In this document: positions 9,427-17,906 of the stretch, piece after piece | Layout of the letters: each line of letters begins with the position of its first letter | Position numbering within the stretch: position 1 is the first letter of the stretch | Assembly (NCBI GenBank): GCA_947584825.1 | Contig: CANPWR010000003.1 | Coordinates: 1 to 32,443, forward strand | Reading direction: 5' to 3' | Length of the DNA: 32,443 nt | Source: an uncultured Clostridia bacterium | Lineage (GTDB): Bacteria > Bacillota > Clostridia > Oscillospirales > Ruminococcaceae | Notes under the pieces: generated by a model | What the model saw: only the letters and a program-made list of their open reading frames with translations | Databases searched by the model: none | What the model was told of the DNA's origin: nothing | Position numbers and translations under genes: made by a program

Positions 9427-10368
9427 CTATTTTATATCATTTGGAGTTTCAATCGACAAACGCCCCAGTTTTCCGCCTCTGAATTCATCAACAACTGTCA
9501 CAGATGCTCTCTCAGTATTTATCTCTCCGCCTGAAATCAAAAAGCCTCGTTTTTTCCCTATTCTTTCAAGAATTTCAAAACCAACTGTGCAATCGCTCAT
9601 AGATATTTCATCATTATGAATATCATCAAGGCTTATATTATATCTTTCGATAATGTTTTCCGGATAATTCTCATACAAAAACTGCAGCAGCCTGCAAGCA
9701 AGATATTCCAAATCCATTATGTCATCTTTAACAGCACCCGTAAAGGCAAGATGCTCACCGACAGTTTTATCCTCAAACTTAGGCCACAAAACTCCTGGCA
9801 TATCCAAAAGTTCAATATCATTACCTATTGAAACCCACTGTTTGCCTCTTGTTACTCCGGGTCTGTCCTCAACTTTTGCTCTTTTAGAACCTGCAAGTCT
9901 ATTAATGAATGAAGATTTCCCCACGTTTGGAATACCGACAATCATAATTCTAACAGGTCTGCCGACCATACCTTTGCTGTTCCAGACCTCTATCTGATCT
10001 TTTAATAACTCTTTAAGTGCAGGAATAAACCTGTTTACACCCTTGCCGCTTCTGCAATCCATTGCAAGAGCTTTAATACCTTTTCTTTTATAGAAGTCCA
10101 GCCACTTAGATGTAATAGTTTCGTCAGCAGCATCGCACTTATTAAGAATTACAAGTCTGGGCTTTGAACCAACAAGTCTGTCCATTTCAGGATTTCTGCT
10201 TGATATGGGAATTCTGGCATCAGTCATCTCAACAACAGCATCTACAAGCCTTAAATTAGACTGCATAAGACGGCGTGTTTTCGCCATATGTCCGGGAAAC
10301 CAGGATATTGGAACTGCTTTTGCACTTTTTTCTTCCGTAATATTATCTTTTGCTTGTATGGCTATCAT
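9427..10368 (-). CDS. rbgA: Ribosome biogenesis GTPase RbgA/YlqF (circularly permuted)
   Basis: WFPGHMAKTRR, VDAVVEMTDARIPISSRNP, NKCD (G4) before GIPNVGKSSFINRL (G1), DMPGVLWP. Confidence 0.95.
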   Translation of the reverse strand: MIAIQAKDNITEEKSAKAVPISWFPGHMAKTRRLMQSNLRLVDAVVEMTDARIPISSRNPEMDRLVGSKPRLVILNKCDAADETITSKWLDFYKRKGIKALAMDCRSGKGVNRFIPALKELLKDQIEVWNSKGMVGRPVRIMIVGIPNVGKSSFINRLAGSKRAKVEDRPGVTRGKQWVSIGNDIELLDMPGVLWPKFEDKTVGEHLAFTGAVKDDIMDLEYLACRLLQFLYENYPENIIERYNISLDDIHNDEISMSDCTVGFEILERIGKKRGFLISGGEINTERASVTVVDEFRGGKLGRLSIETPNDIK

Positions 10369-10394
10369 TCCTTTAATAATTTATTTTTTCCTAT

Positions 10395-11309
10395 CTAAAT
10401 GATTTCAATTGTAATCAAATTATTTTCTATGTCAACCGCATATTTTAACTTCTTATTATTTGTAAAATTAATTGTTACCGCTCTATCTTGAGCACATAAG
10501 TCAGGACTTAATTCTACTTCAAAATGTTTAAAATTTATATCAATAACTTTTTCATTCTTAAAATGAGAGTTAGCATAATCAGTAAATTCATTTTCTTCAT
10601 ATGTATGCGTATCATCGTTATTAATATACACGCTATGGTTATCCTGTACAACTAATGTGTTAGTCTTCATAACAATTTTTGTAGTCGCTGACTTTTCAAA
10701 TTTATTTATTTTGACTGATAGTTTATTCTTATTTATTGATACAAAATTACCATTTACATATAAATTATTAAACTCTTCGTTTATTTGCTTTGGCAAGCGA
10801 TAAAATGTATTATATGGCTTGTTATTTAGAAATGACTCTACTAAAACATATAACCCATAAAAGTCATTAGATTCAGCGTCACATATTTCGTCTATATTGC
10901 AATTTAACCAAGACTCTACTGTATTAATGCTTGATAATGCCGGTTTGATTTTATCTCTGTCAGTTACATGATTTAAAAGTAATTTTGTCATTTCATAAAT
11001 ATCACAACTATTAGATATAAAATGAAAATCATCAATTAAAGATGATCCATATTTATTTACATCCAAACCATATTTTATAAAAACTTCTAATAATGGGTAA
11101 AAATCCGGATTATTTTGCAGTGTGGAAAAAATACAAGACGTAAAAAAGGTTGACCAATGAATATTGTTATCAAAGTCCAAATCAGGTTCATCATCCTCTA
11201 ACGCATTGGGATCTGCACCGTTTTTGAATAGCTCCTCGACTTTGTTTATGTCAATAATTTCACTATTCATCAATGCTAATATTTCATTTTCTAATTTACC
11301 TAGTGCCAT
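10395..11309 (-). CDS. Hypothetical protein with degenerate N-terminal ankyrin-like repeats
   Basis: VEELFKNGADPNAL and LLEVFIKYGLDVNKYG are ankyrin-like; Asn/Ile-rich C-terminal half of unknown fold; TGAGGT RBS. Confidence 0.75.
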   Translation of the reverse strand: MALGKLENEILALMNSEIIDINKVEELFKNGADPNALEDDEPDLDFDNNIHWSTFFTSCIFSTLQNNPDFYPLLEVFIKYGLDVNKYGSSLIDDFHFISNSCDIYEMTKLLLNHVTDRDKIKPALSSINTVESWLNCNIDEICDAESNDFYGLYVLVESFLNNKPYNTFYRLPKQINEEFNNLYVNGNFVSINKNKLSVKINKFEKSATTKIVMKTNTLVVQDNHSVYINNDDTHTYEENEFTDYANSHFKNEKVIDINFKHFEVELSPDLCAQDRAVTINFTNNKKLKYAVDIENNLITIEII

Positions 11310-11383
11310 AATTATTACCTCATTTTTTCGAGTTTATTTTGAAAAAATACCTTACTTAGACACTTTTATATTTAAACAAATCC

Positions 11384-11968
11384 TTATTTAACCCTTCCAA
11401 ACCTATCAAACGGATAAATTCTGAAAACTGCTTTTCCCAATACATCATCAAGCGGAATACATCCGACAAGTAAATTCCTGCTGTCTGTAGAATTATTCCT
11501 GTTATCTCCCATAACAAAAATAGTATCTTTCGGTACAACTAGAGGATATGTGTTCCCACCGTCATTTCTTGCAGTCGGCTCGTATATATAAGGTTCATCT
11601 AAGACCTTTCCGTCAACAGTTACAGTATGTTTATCAAAATCGATGTCCACAGTCTGACCTTCGGTTGCTATAACTCTCTTTATAATAGTTTTGTTAAGAC
11701 CTGTACTGTTAACAACTACTATATCTCCCTGATCCGGAGTGTAAAAAAGGTGTGCGATAACAAGCCGCTGCCCGTCCTCAAGTGTCGGAAACATAGAGCT
11801 TCCTTCGACAATTACAATTCTGAAAACAAATGTAAACACCAGTATCACTATGAAAATTGAAATAGCTATTGATTCAAGCCATTCCAAAACCTCATTACCT
11901 ACTGACTTTTTTTCTTTAAATTTATTGTAATCTTCATTGCTGTAAATATCATTGCTGTTATTTTCCAT
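11384..11968 (-). CDS. lepB: Signal peptidase I
   Basis: TM helix, VEGSSMFPTLEDGQRL catalytic Ser, KRVIATEGQ catalytic Lys, VMGDNRNNSTDSR. Confidence 0.96.
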   Translation of the reverse strand: MENNSNDIYSNEDYNKFKEKKSVGNEVLEWLESIAISIFIVILVFTFVFRIVIVEGSSMFPTLEDGQRLVIAHLFYTPDQGDIVVVNSTGLNKTIIKRVIATEGQTVDIDFDKHTVTVDGKVLDEPYIYEPTARNDGGNTYPLVVPKDTIFVMGDNRNNSTDSRNLLVGCIPLDDVLGKAVFRIYPFDRFGRVK

Positions 11969-11982
11969 TAATAGTACCTCTT

Positions 11983-12011
11983 TTTATAAAAATATATCTT
12001 AATTCTAACAA
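11983..12011 (-). promoter_or_regulatory. Candidate lepB promoter (TTGTTA-17 bp-TATAAA)
   Basis: Minus strand TTGTTA (12011-12006), TATAAA (11988-11983). Confidence 0.45.
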
Positions 12012-12044
12012 AAAAACATACAAAATTCAAGTACTTTTAAAAAG

Positions 12045-12073
12045 AAAAAGGAACAAAATTACTTTGCTCCTTT
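12045..12073 (-). terminator. Intrinsic terminator after rplS
   Basis: Minus strand AAAGGAGCAAAgtaaTTTTGTTCCTTTTT hairpin plus T-tract. Confidence 0.75.
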
Positions 12074-12080
12074 ATAACAA

Positions 12081-12425
12081 TTATTTTATTGCCTCTTTAA
12101 CCTTAGCTGCCTTACCAACTCTGTTTCTCAGATAGTAAAGCTTAGCTCTGCGAACACGACCATGTCTTACAACTTCAACCTTTTCAACTATCGGTGAATG
12201 AAGCGGAAAAACTCTTTCAATCCCGCAGCCGTGAGCAACCCGACGAACTGTAAATGTTTCATTTATTCCGCCGTGCTTTTTAGCAATTACAGTTCCCTCA
12301 AAAATTTGAATTCTCGATTTGTCGCCTTCCTTGATCTTAACGTGTACCTTTACAGTATCTCCTATACTGAGTTCTGGAACGTCAGCTTTCAAGCTTGAAT
12401 TTGAAATTAGTTTTAAAGCGTCCAC
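12081..12425 (-). CDS. rplS: 50S ribosomal protein L19 (GTG start)
   Basis: [76 protein letters not shown] then GTG. Confidence 0.98.
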   Translation of the reverse strand: MDALKLISNSSLKADVPELSIGDTVKVHVKIKEGDKSRIQIFEGTVIAKKHGGINETFTVRRVAHGCGIERVFPLHSPIVEKVEVVRHGRVRRAKLYYLRNRVGKAAKVKEAIK

Positions 12426-12429
12426 TTTA

Positions 12430-12558
12430 AATACCTCCTATTTATTTTCAGACATTCATACATTTTGCTATACAAAACCAGAGGACTGTCCGCTTTAATG
12501 TCTTGCCATAACAAGCAGGCATTAACTCTCGTCGCTTTTAACGACGGTAAATCAAATG
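12430..12558 (-). promoter_or_regulatory. Structured 5' leader of rplS (candidate L19 autoregulatory leader)
   Basis: Between the rplS promoter and its RBS: AGACATT (12498-12504) pairs with AATGTCT (12450-12456); TTTTG/CAAAA hairpin 12463-12477; CGTCG/CGACG hairpin. Confidence 0.5.
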
Positions 12559-12565
12559 CTTATAT

Positions 12566-12594
12566 ATTATATCATAATGAAATATTAAATTCAA
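12566..12594 (-). promoter_or_regulatory. sigma-A type promoter for rplS (TTGAAT-17 bp-TATAAT)
   Basis: Minus strand TTGAAT (12594-12589), TATAAT (12571-12566). Confidence 0.75.
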
Positions 12595-12647
12595 GATATT
12601 TCCTGAACTTTTTATTAAAAAATTGTGTATAGAAATATAGGCAAATT

Positions 12648-13229
12648 TCAGCAAAGAATTTCTGAAATTACAATATAAATCAAAGTCACTATTAGAGAAA
12701 TATTAGCTATACCGCTGAACATCATATATACAATTACACAAATAGTCAATAGAACAAGTATTGAACGTATAACCTTATATGCTGAGTTCATATAAACAGA
12801 CACCGAGTCCTCAAATATTAGTTTAAGAACACGTCCGCCGTCAAAATATTTATATGGCAGCAGATTAAAAAGTGCCAATATAAGGCTTGTATAAGCAAAC
12901 TGAGTGAGAAATCTCCTGAATATAAAAAAACATAAGATATTAACTCCCGCACCGGCAAGAAGAACGCAAATTTCACTTTTCTTGTTATATAACCTGTCAG
13001 TATCGCTTATAAGCTTTATTCCTCCGCCATAAAGCATTATTGCACTTACCGGTATTGAAAAAATATGCATCATAATCATATGTCCGAACTCATGTATAAA
13101 ACAACAGAGCAATGCAGTTGTAATAACAAAGCTGTTACCCCAAAAAAATAAAACTGCCAGAACTGCAAAGAAACTGAATGAAAGCTTTATTTTATAATCT
13201 TTAAGTGAAAATTCCAGCATAATAATCAT
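12648..13229 (-). CDS. M50 (site-2 protease / SpoIVFB-like) membrane metalloprotease
   Basis: CFIHEFGHMIMM (HExxH), NLLPYKYFDGGRVL (DG motif), several hydrophobic segments. Confidence 0.88.
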   Translation of the reverse strand: MIIMLEFSLKDYKIKLSFSFFAVLAVLFFWGNSFVITTALLCCFIHEFGHMIMMHIFSIPVSAIMLYGGGIKLISDTDRLYNKKSEICVLLAGAGVNILCFFIFRRFLTQFAYTSLILALFNLLPYKYFDGGRVLKLIFEDSVSVYMNSAYKVIRSILVLLTICVIVYMMFSGIANISLIVTLIYIVISEILC

Positions 13230-13308
13230 ACCTTAACTTTATAAAATCTTCTTATCAGGAAATTTAAAAAACGGATATTTATTTATATGCCGAAAGAATA
13301 TTTTTATG

Positions 13309-13336
13309 AAAAAGTGCTCAGCACAAGCCAAGCACT
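13309..13336 (-). terminator. Intrinsic terminator after spoVM-like ORF
   Basis: Minus strand AGTGCTTGGC TTGT GCTGAGCACT TTTT; 10-bp stem with two G-T pairs. Confidence 0.75.
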
Positions 13337-13341
13337 ATTAT

Positions 13342-13425
13342 TTAATATTCTGGACCTTTGATCTTGAATACCATTCTCAGTATCCCTGAAAGAATTTTCG
13401 GCGGTTTGACCAATACTATTTTCAT
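13342..13425 (-). CDS. spoVM: Stage V sporulation protein M-like peptide (27 aa), absent from ORF track
   Basis: MKIVLVKPPKILSGILRMVFKIKGPEY; RBS GGAGAG; own terminator; sits beside thiN as in the Bacillus prpC-prkC-rsgA-rpe-thiN-spoVM order. Confidence 0.85.
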   Translation of the reverse strand: MKIVLVKPPKILSGILRMVFKIKGPEY

Positions 13426-13489
13426 ATGTACTCTCCTCTCAATGATAAGAATACTTTATAATATTCAGATAAGCCGTTTATTGTTACAA

Positions 13490-14116
13490 TTATTGCAGTC
13501 TTGAGAAACACACGAGTAAAATGCCGCTTTTAAAAGTTATAACCGCACTATTATCGACAATTTCATTAGACACACCCAAAGGAAATTTATTAGTAAGAAC
13601 TGCATTTTGCAACGGATACTTAACCCCATTTTCAAAAAGACCAGTAACCTTATCTGTTAAAGAAAATACAGACAGTGAATATCCAACACGTTGCTGAAAC
13701 TCATAATTTCCGGGTTTTAGAGCCATAATTTCATTATTGAAATCCATAAGCCTTGCCGATACATTATTGCTCACAATAAAACTAAGCGTTTGAATATTAG
13801 CAATTGTATGGTCAAGACGTCCGCCGATTCCGCCTATAAGAGCTATTTCTTCAGCACCATTTTCAATAGCATATCTGGCAGCAGATATTGTATCTGTATC
13901 ATCTTTTTCGACCTTCAGCTTTATAACCTCAACGTCGCTTGGAATATATCCAAGTGAATCAAAATCACCTATTGCAATATCAATATTAACTCCGGCATTT
14001 TTAAGAATTTTATATCCCTTGTCTGCAGCAATTATAAAATCGTATTGTTTAGATACAGAACAGAGCCATTCTTTATTATTAATTCCGCAGCCTCCTACTA
14101 TCAAACACTTCTCCAT
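13490..14116 (-). CDS. thiN: Thiamine pyrophosphokinase
   Basis: IIAADKGYKILKNAGVNIDIAIGDFDSLG, KDDTDTISAARYAIENGAEEIALIGGIGGRLDHTIANI. Start set at MEKCLIVGG, just after the rsgA stop. Confidence 0.94.
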   Translation of the reverse strand: MEKCLIVGGCGINNKEWLCSVSKQYDFIIAADKGYKILKNAGVNIDIAIGDFDSLGYIPSDVEVIKLKVEKDDTDTISAARYAIENGAEEIALIGGIGGRLDHTIANIQTLSFIVSNNVSARLMDFNNEIMALKPGNYEFQQRVGYSLSVFSLTDKVTGLFENGVKYPLQNAVLTNKFPLGVSNEIVDNSAVITFKSGILLVCFSRLQ

Positions 14117-14121
14117 AGTGC

Positions 14122-15003
14122 TCAATGCTCCCACTCTTTAAGACTTTTAGCTTCTTCAAACATTTTAACATAGCTTTCATGCCGTGACTTTGAAATGACA
14201 CCTTTATTCACAGCATTAATTACCTCACATCCCGGTTCACTTATATGATAGCAGTTCTGAAATTTGCATTTACCTATGAAATCACTAAATTCTCTGAAAC
14301 AGGAAGCAAGTTCATCTTTGAAAATAATATCATATTTATTTGTATCGAATGATGAAAAACCAGGTGTGTCTGCAATATATCCGCCTTCGGTCAATTTAAA
14401 CAGCTCAACGCACCTTGTAGTATGCTTTCCCCGACCCAGCTTCTTGCTGACCTCTCCCGTATCCAAATTGAGACCGGGAAAAAGATTGTTAAGCAGACTG
14501 GATTTCCCAACACCGGTATTACCCGCAAATGCTGACAGCTTACCTTTAAGAAGCTCCTTTAATTCACTGCTTCCCTTACCTGTTGTATTGTCCGCAGAGA
14601 AAACTTTGACTCCGACCTTATTATAAATAGAAATAAGCTCGTTCGCACTTTTTTTGTCGATCTTTGTGAATACCACTACCGGCTCTATACCCTTGTATTC
14701 GGCAATAGCAATAAACTTATCTATTAAAAGCAAATTTGGCGAAGGTTCACAAACAGAATTGACCAGCACCAGATAATCAAGATTTGCAAGTTGTGGTCTT
14801 ATGATAAAAGACCTCCTCTCAAAAACCTTTGTTATAACAGGTGTTTCTCCGTTCTTAATTTGAATCTCAACTCTATCTCCGCAAACAGGAGATAAATTAC
14901 CATTTCTGAACGAGCCTTTAGCTTTGCACTCATATATAGCATCAGAGGCTTCTACAAAGTAGATGCCTCCGATAAGCTTTACAATTAATCCTTCTTTAAT
15001 CAT
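14122..15003 (-). CDS. rsgA: Ribosome small subunit-dependent GTPase A
   Basis: FTKIDK (G4) upstream of GNTGVGKSSLLNNLFP (G1), LGRGKHTTR, DTPGFSSFD, C-terminal Zn knuckle CKFQNCYHISEPGC. Confidence 0.96.
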   Translation of the reverse strand: MIKEGLIVKLIGGIYFVEASDAIYECKAKGSFRNGNLSPVCGDRVEIQIKNGETPVITKVFERRSFIIRPQLANLDYLVLVNSVCEPSPNLLLIDKFIAIAEYKGIEPVVVFTKIDKKSANELISIYNKVGVKVFSADNTTGKGSSELKELLKGKLSAFAGNTGVGKSSLLNNLFPGLNLDTGEVSKKLGRGKHTTRCVELFKLTEGGYIADTPGFSSFDTNKYDIIFKDELASCFREFSDFIGKCKFQNCYHISEPGCEVINAVNKGVISKSRHESYVKMFEEAKSLKEWEH

Positions 15004-15007
15004 TCAA

Positions 15008-17161
15008 TTAACCTGCATTATTAGTAGTCGTCAGACTCCACGAAGTCGTTTCAGATGAAGTTTCATCAGTAGACGTTGTAGTTTTCTGTTCAGGGGTTAT
15101 CGACGTAAATGCACTTGAATTTGTTGATGATGCTGAATAAGTCTTTTCAGCAAAATTCACGTTGTATGATCCGTATAGTGCAGTATCGTCATCACGTTGT
15201 ATTCTAATTGAAACTGTTTGTTCTCCTTGCCCAGTAACTGGTACGTTTATAGAGCCTCCTGCAACAGTTTCTGCATCACCCAGAGACTGCGTATTCTCTA
15301 AATTTCCATTTACATAAATCAAAAGCTTATAGCTTCCCCATGCTCCCACAGGAACGGAAACGTCTATATTCACAGTGTTAGATGCAGCTTTACCGGTTGA
15401 AACACCAATAGTTATTACAGTATCTTTGTCTACACTTGTGCCCTTTGATATAGACTGTGAAACGACCTTACCCTTATCGACTTCATCTGTATCGACATTT
15501 TCAACTTCGCATTTTAGCTTATTTTCTTCAAGCAAAGCCTTAGCATCGTCTTCAGTTCTTCCTACAAGCGAAGGAACCTTAACCTTAGTCTCAAGCGGAC
15601 CGCTGCTTACAAACACCGTTACAGATGAACCTTGAGGAACCTCTTCATTTGTTTCAGGATTGGTTTTTATAACACGTCCCTCTACAATGTCATCATCATG
15701 GAGCAAGCTTTGCATAGGTACGAGGTTCAGACTTTCCAGCATAGATTTTGCAGCCTCATATGTCTGATTCTTCAAATCAGGTATAACAGATGTCTTAGGA
15801 CCCTTTGAAACAGTTACCCTGATTTCCGAACCCTCTTTCTTAATCGTACCCTGAGGAATATCCTGCTCATATATTATATCCTTTGCATATTCTTCATTGA
15901 ATTCAGAATCAATGATAAATATAAGTTTTTCACCGTATTCATTTTTAGCGTCTATAATAGATTGACCGATAAAGTTCGGAATTTCCACTTTATTTGTGTT
16001 ACTTCCAAAAGCATCGGACTTTATTACCATAAACAAAATTACAACTGCTGCAATTATTACAACCGCTACGGTAACAGCCGACAATATCGGAACAACATAC
16101 GAACGCTTTCTTACCGGCTCTTCATCTTCGTCATCATAATAATCTTCATGGTAATTATTATAGGTTTCCGGAGGAAGGTTGGGATCTACATCAATTATAT
16201 CATCGCTGTCCGAGTTGCTTTCATCCTTTTTTACAGGGTTGAAAAAGATAGTCGATTCACTGGATTTGTGGGCATCAACCTCATTCATATTCTTATATCC
16301 GAATATTATATCAGGATTGTGCTTAAATGCTTCAATATCCTTCATCATTTCAGAAGCAGACTGGTACCTTCTTGACGGATTTCTCTCCATAGCGTGATAA
16401 ACTATTTCCTCTAAAGGCTCTGGAATGGTACTTATTATCTCTCTAGGATTTTTTGCATTCTCCTGCATATGCATAAGTGCAACAGCTACAGGATTTTCAG
16501 CATCAAACGGTTTTTTACCCGTAAGCATTTCATAAAGCATAACGCCAACAGAGTATATATCGCTTTTTTCGTCGGTAATATCGCCTCTTGCCTGCTCAGG
16601 CGATATGTAATGAACCGAACCGATAGTCTTATCGGAAAGAGTTTTGCCGTCTGATCTAGAAAAACGTGCAATTCCGAAATCCATTACCTTTATAGTACCG
16701 TCAGAAAACAGCATAATATTCTGAGGCTTTATGTCCCTATGAACAATGCCTCTGTCATGAGCATGCTGAAGAGCTCTCAGAACCTGCGTAATAAAGTGAA
16801 CAGCATCTCTCCATCTCAAAACGCCCTGCTGTTCTATGAACTCCTTTAAGGTTATGCCGTCAATATACTCCATTACTATATACTGGATCTCGTCGGAAAA
16901 ACCAACGTCATAAATCTTAACAATATTAGGGTGTGAAAGAACAGCAATTGCTTTGCTCTCGTTTCGGAACCTTCTTAAAAACTCTTCATTCTCAGAAAAC
17001 TCATTTTTCAGAATCTTAACGGCTACAGTTCTGTCCTCCATAATATCGACAGCTTTATAAACATCGGCCATTCCTCCGATACCGATAAGCTCGGTAATTT
17101 CATACCTTCCGTCAAGCTTTTTTCCTATATAAGCATCCAAAACATTTTCCTCCCTTATCAC
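15008..17161 (-). CDS. prkC: Ser/Thr protein kinase PrkC/PknB family with three PASTA domains
   Basis: Kinase motifs IGIGGMADVYKA, HRDIKPQNIM, DFGIAR; TM segment VVPILSAVTVAVVIIAAVVILFMV; PASTA repeats IPNFIGQ, IPDLKNQTYEAA, VPSLVGRTEDDA. Confidence 0.96.
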   Translation of the reverse strand: MIREENVLDAYIGKKLDGRYEITELIGIGGMADVYKAVDIMEDRTVAVKILKNEFSENEEFLRRFRNESKAIAVLSHPNIVKIYDVGFSDEIQYIVMEYIDGITLKEFIEQQGVLRWRDAVHFITQVLRALQHAHDRGIVHRDIKPQNIMLFSDGTIKVMDFGIARFSRSDGKTLSDKTIGSVHYISPEQARGDITDEKSDIYSVGVMLYEMLTGKKPFDAENPVAVALMHMQENAKNPREIISTIPEPLEEIVYHAMERNPSRRYQSASEMMKDIEAFKHNPDIIFGYKNMNEVDAHKSSESTIFFNPVKKDESNSDSDDIIDVDPNLPPETYNNYHEDYYDDEDEEPVRKRSYVVPILSAVTVAVVIIAAVVILFMVIKSDAFGSNTNKVEIPNFIGQSIIDAKNEYGEKLIFIIDSEFNEEYAKDIIYEQDIPQGTIKKEGSEIRVTVSKGPKTSVIPDLKNQTYEAAKSMLESLNLVPMQSLLHDDDIVEGRVIKTNPETNEEVPQGSSVTVFVSSGPLETKVKVPSLVGRTEDDAKALLEENKLKCEVENVDTDEVDKGKVVSQSISKGTSVDKDTVITIGVSTGKAASNTVNIDVSVPVGAWGSYKLLIYVNGNLENTQSLGDAETVAGGSINVPVTGQGEQTVSIRIQRDDDTALYGSYNVNFAEKTYSASSTNSSAFTSITPEQKTTTSTDETSSETTSWSLTTTNNAG

Positions 17162-17889
17162 TAATTCTTGATAATTGCAACTGTAATATTGTCCTTACCG
17201 CCTTTTTCATTTGCATAATTGATCAAATCATCAAGTGAACTCTCAAGTTCTTTATTGTAAACATAACTGTAGATGAGTTCATCACTGCAATAGTTGGTAA
17301 GTCCGTCTGAACAAATAAGAATTACTGAATTTTGCTTAAGTTCTACTTCAAAATAATCCGGTTCCAAATCTGGCTCAGTACCTATGGCCTTAGTTATAAT
17401 ATGACTCATTTCGTGATTGTTTTTATCGTCCTTCTCTATTTTTCCCTGTTCGTAGAGAATTTCCACAATAGTGTGGTCATTTGTTATCTGACTGATTCCG
17501 TTCTCATCCAGAAGATAAGCACGGCTGTCTCCGACGCTTGCAATATAAGCCTTATCTTTATTTATTATTGCACCAACGCAGGTAGTTCCCATTCCCTTTT
17601 TGTCTTCATCCTCTTTAGACTTCTCATATACCAGAGTGTTTGCAGCCGTCAAAGAAGTTATCATCGTATTTCTTATGCTGTTATCATCGGCATCGCTTCG
17701 GTAATTTAAAAGCAATCTATCAAACACAGCATTTGCTGCAAGCTCACTGGCAATTGCACCTGACTGAGCGCCTCCCATTCCGTCGCAAACAACGGCAGCA
17801 ACCGTTTCGTCATCAATTATTTTAGCACAAAATCTGTCCTGATTTTCTTTCCTTGTCATGCCTACATCGCTTTTTGCAACTACAAACAA
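17161..17889 (-). CDS. prpC: PP2C-type protein phosphatase
   Basis: SDVGMTRKENQDRF, VVCDGMGGAQSG, SVGDSRAYLL, CSDGLTNY, KGGKDNITVAII. Confidence 0.96.
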   Translation of the reverse strand: MFVVAKSDVGMTRKENQDRFCAKIIDDETVAAVVCDGMGGAQSGAIASELAANAVFDRLLLNYRSDADDNSIRNTMITSLTAANTLVYEKSKEDEDKKGMGTTCVGAIINKDKAYIASVGDSRAYLLDENGISQITNDHTIVEILYEQGKIEKDDKNNHEMSHIITKAIGTEPDLEPDYFEVELKQNSVILICSDGLTNYCSDELIYSYVYNKELESSLDDLINYANEKGGKDNITVAIIKN

Positions 17890-17906
17890 GTTCGCTCACC
17901 CTCTCT

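Noticed and set aside
9074-9619. 181-aa plus-strand ORF antisense to rnhB/rbgA
   Set aside because: Overlaps two well-supported genes on the other strand; the low-complexity Ser/Pro/Ile-rich translation is typical of antisense reading.
11322-11348. ATTTTTTC/GAAAAAAT inverted repeat upstream of the ankyrin-like gene
   Set aside because: A/T-only palindrome except for the terminal C-G pair in an AT-rich spacer; likely by chance.
13426-13489. Sigma-E type promoter for the spoVM-like ORF (GAATATT...CATTGAG)
   Set aside because: The -10 half matches the consensus poorly and the implied start would fall in or after the RBS.
15962-16397. Plus-strand ORFs (137 and 72 aa) inside prkC
   Set aside because: Antisense shadows of prkC with biased composition.
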